DNA from: Bradyrhizobium archetypum
GTDB taxonomy: Bacteria; Pseudomonadota; Alphaproteobacteria; Rhizobiales; Xanthobacteraceae
DNA length: 64,000 nucleotides
Assembly: GCF_013114835.1 (NCBI RefSeq)
Contig: NZ_JAAVLW010000001.1
Span: forward strand, 310,001 to 374,000
Direction of reading: 5' to 3'
The notes below the pieces were generated by a model that was not told the DNA's origin, searched no databases, and saw nothing but the letters and a program-made list of their open reading frames with translations. The translations under genes were made by a program, and so were the position numbers. Below are positions 63,667 through 64,000 of this stretch, piece by piece; within the stretch, counting starts at the first letter, position 1; every line of letters starts with the position of its first letter.

Positions 63667-63906
63667 AATCGCCCCGAAGCGGCCTCAGAGATGGCAAATG
63701 CCCGGCTGCGGCAACGAAACGAGCGCATTTTCGCCACGAAATCTGCGTTAACCAGCAGCAACCAACGCGGCTTGGGGCGCTCAGAAGTCGTTTTGGCTCA
63801 ACCGATTCTTGGTCTATTAATTAACCGGACGGCGGCGCTCGCCGCGGGGAATTAAGGAATAAGGCTGATCTCGGGCGTGATTCGCGGCGGCGGATCGCTT
63901 CGGAGC

Positions 63907-64000
63907 ATGGTCAGGGTGGCGGGAATCGTATTCCCGGGGAACATGCTCGGACAGGAAGACCTAGGACCGCACTCGTCGAAGCCAGCACCAAGAGAACGGC
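63907..64000 (+). CDS. Possible partial gene running off the right edge
   Basis: An ATG at 63907 opens a frame (MVRVAGIVFPGNMLGQED...) that continues to the window end without a stop. No recognisable family in 31 codons and no clear ribosome-binding site, so it is a weak candidate. It would be divergent from flgB, sharing the promoter region with the CtrA-type box. Confidence 0.25.
   Translation, partial: MVRVAGIVFPGNMLGQEDLGPHSSKPAPRER

Overview
The window looks like chromosome of a slow-growing rhizobial alphaproteobacterium, most probably Bradyrhizobium or a close relative. The supports are high GC, a flgB-flgC-fliE-fliQ-fliR-flhB flagellar operon with a CtrA-type box and a cckA-type kinase beside it, BioR-type control of biotin genes, and several families of dispersed palindromic repeats of the Bradyrhizobium type. 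No rRNA, nod or nif gene was seen. The only tRNA-like sequence looks degenerate.

Left part, about 1-35.7 kb: an accessory island. It opens with a biotin/pantothenate cluster read leftward (bioB-panD-bioF-bioD, bioD cut by the window edge), divergent from a bioR-like GntR gene with palindromic boxes. Then come a Dabb-domain protein and a pabB-pabA pair. A leftward CoA-transferase / citryl-CoA-lyase-like pair follows a decayed ABC transporter and is divergent from an IclR regulator with three palindromes between them. From 11.4 to 13.3 kb there is mostly wreckage, including a degenerate tRNA. Next are a Fic protein with a perfect inverted repeat at its start, and a 3-kb IS1595-like element that carries passenger genes between 21-bp terminal inverted repeats. 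The defence block (17.8-30.7 kb, leftward) has two tightly overlapping operons: a complete Wadjet system (jetA-jetB-jetC-jetD), followed by TerB-domain protein / BrxD-like ATPase / Lhr-like helicase. Behind it are pseudogenes (RHH protein, zinc ribbon, metallophosphoesterase), two tiny intact genes, an excisionase-like gene and a tyrosine integrase, which mark the probable island edge.

Right part, about 35.8-64 kb: mostly core-type genes. They include a group III truncated hemoglobin with an NsrR-like regulator and its operator, a SET-domain methyltransferase with a lysine-rich tail, and a set of exported proteins (a long coiled-coil membrane protein with 49-residue repeats, a TAXI-type binding protein, a VasI/TagO-like protein and a DsrE-like protein). 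A TetR regulator with four matching palindromes appears to control a carotenoid-oxygenase-family enzyme and a membrane-protein operon. These are followed by class I fumarase, GFA and GST enzymes, a Tim44-domain protein, cckA and the flagellar operon. Dispersed palindromes sit in several intergenic gaps, including two inside the flagellar operon.

All family assignments come from reading protein motifs by eye. No database search was possible.
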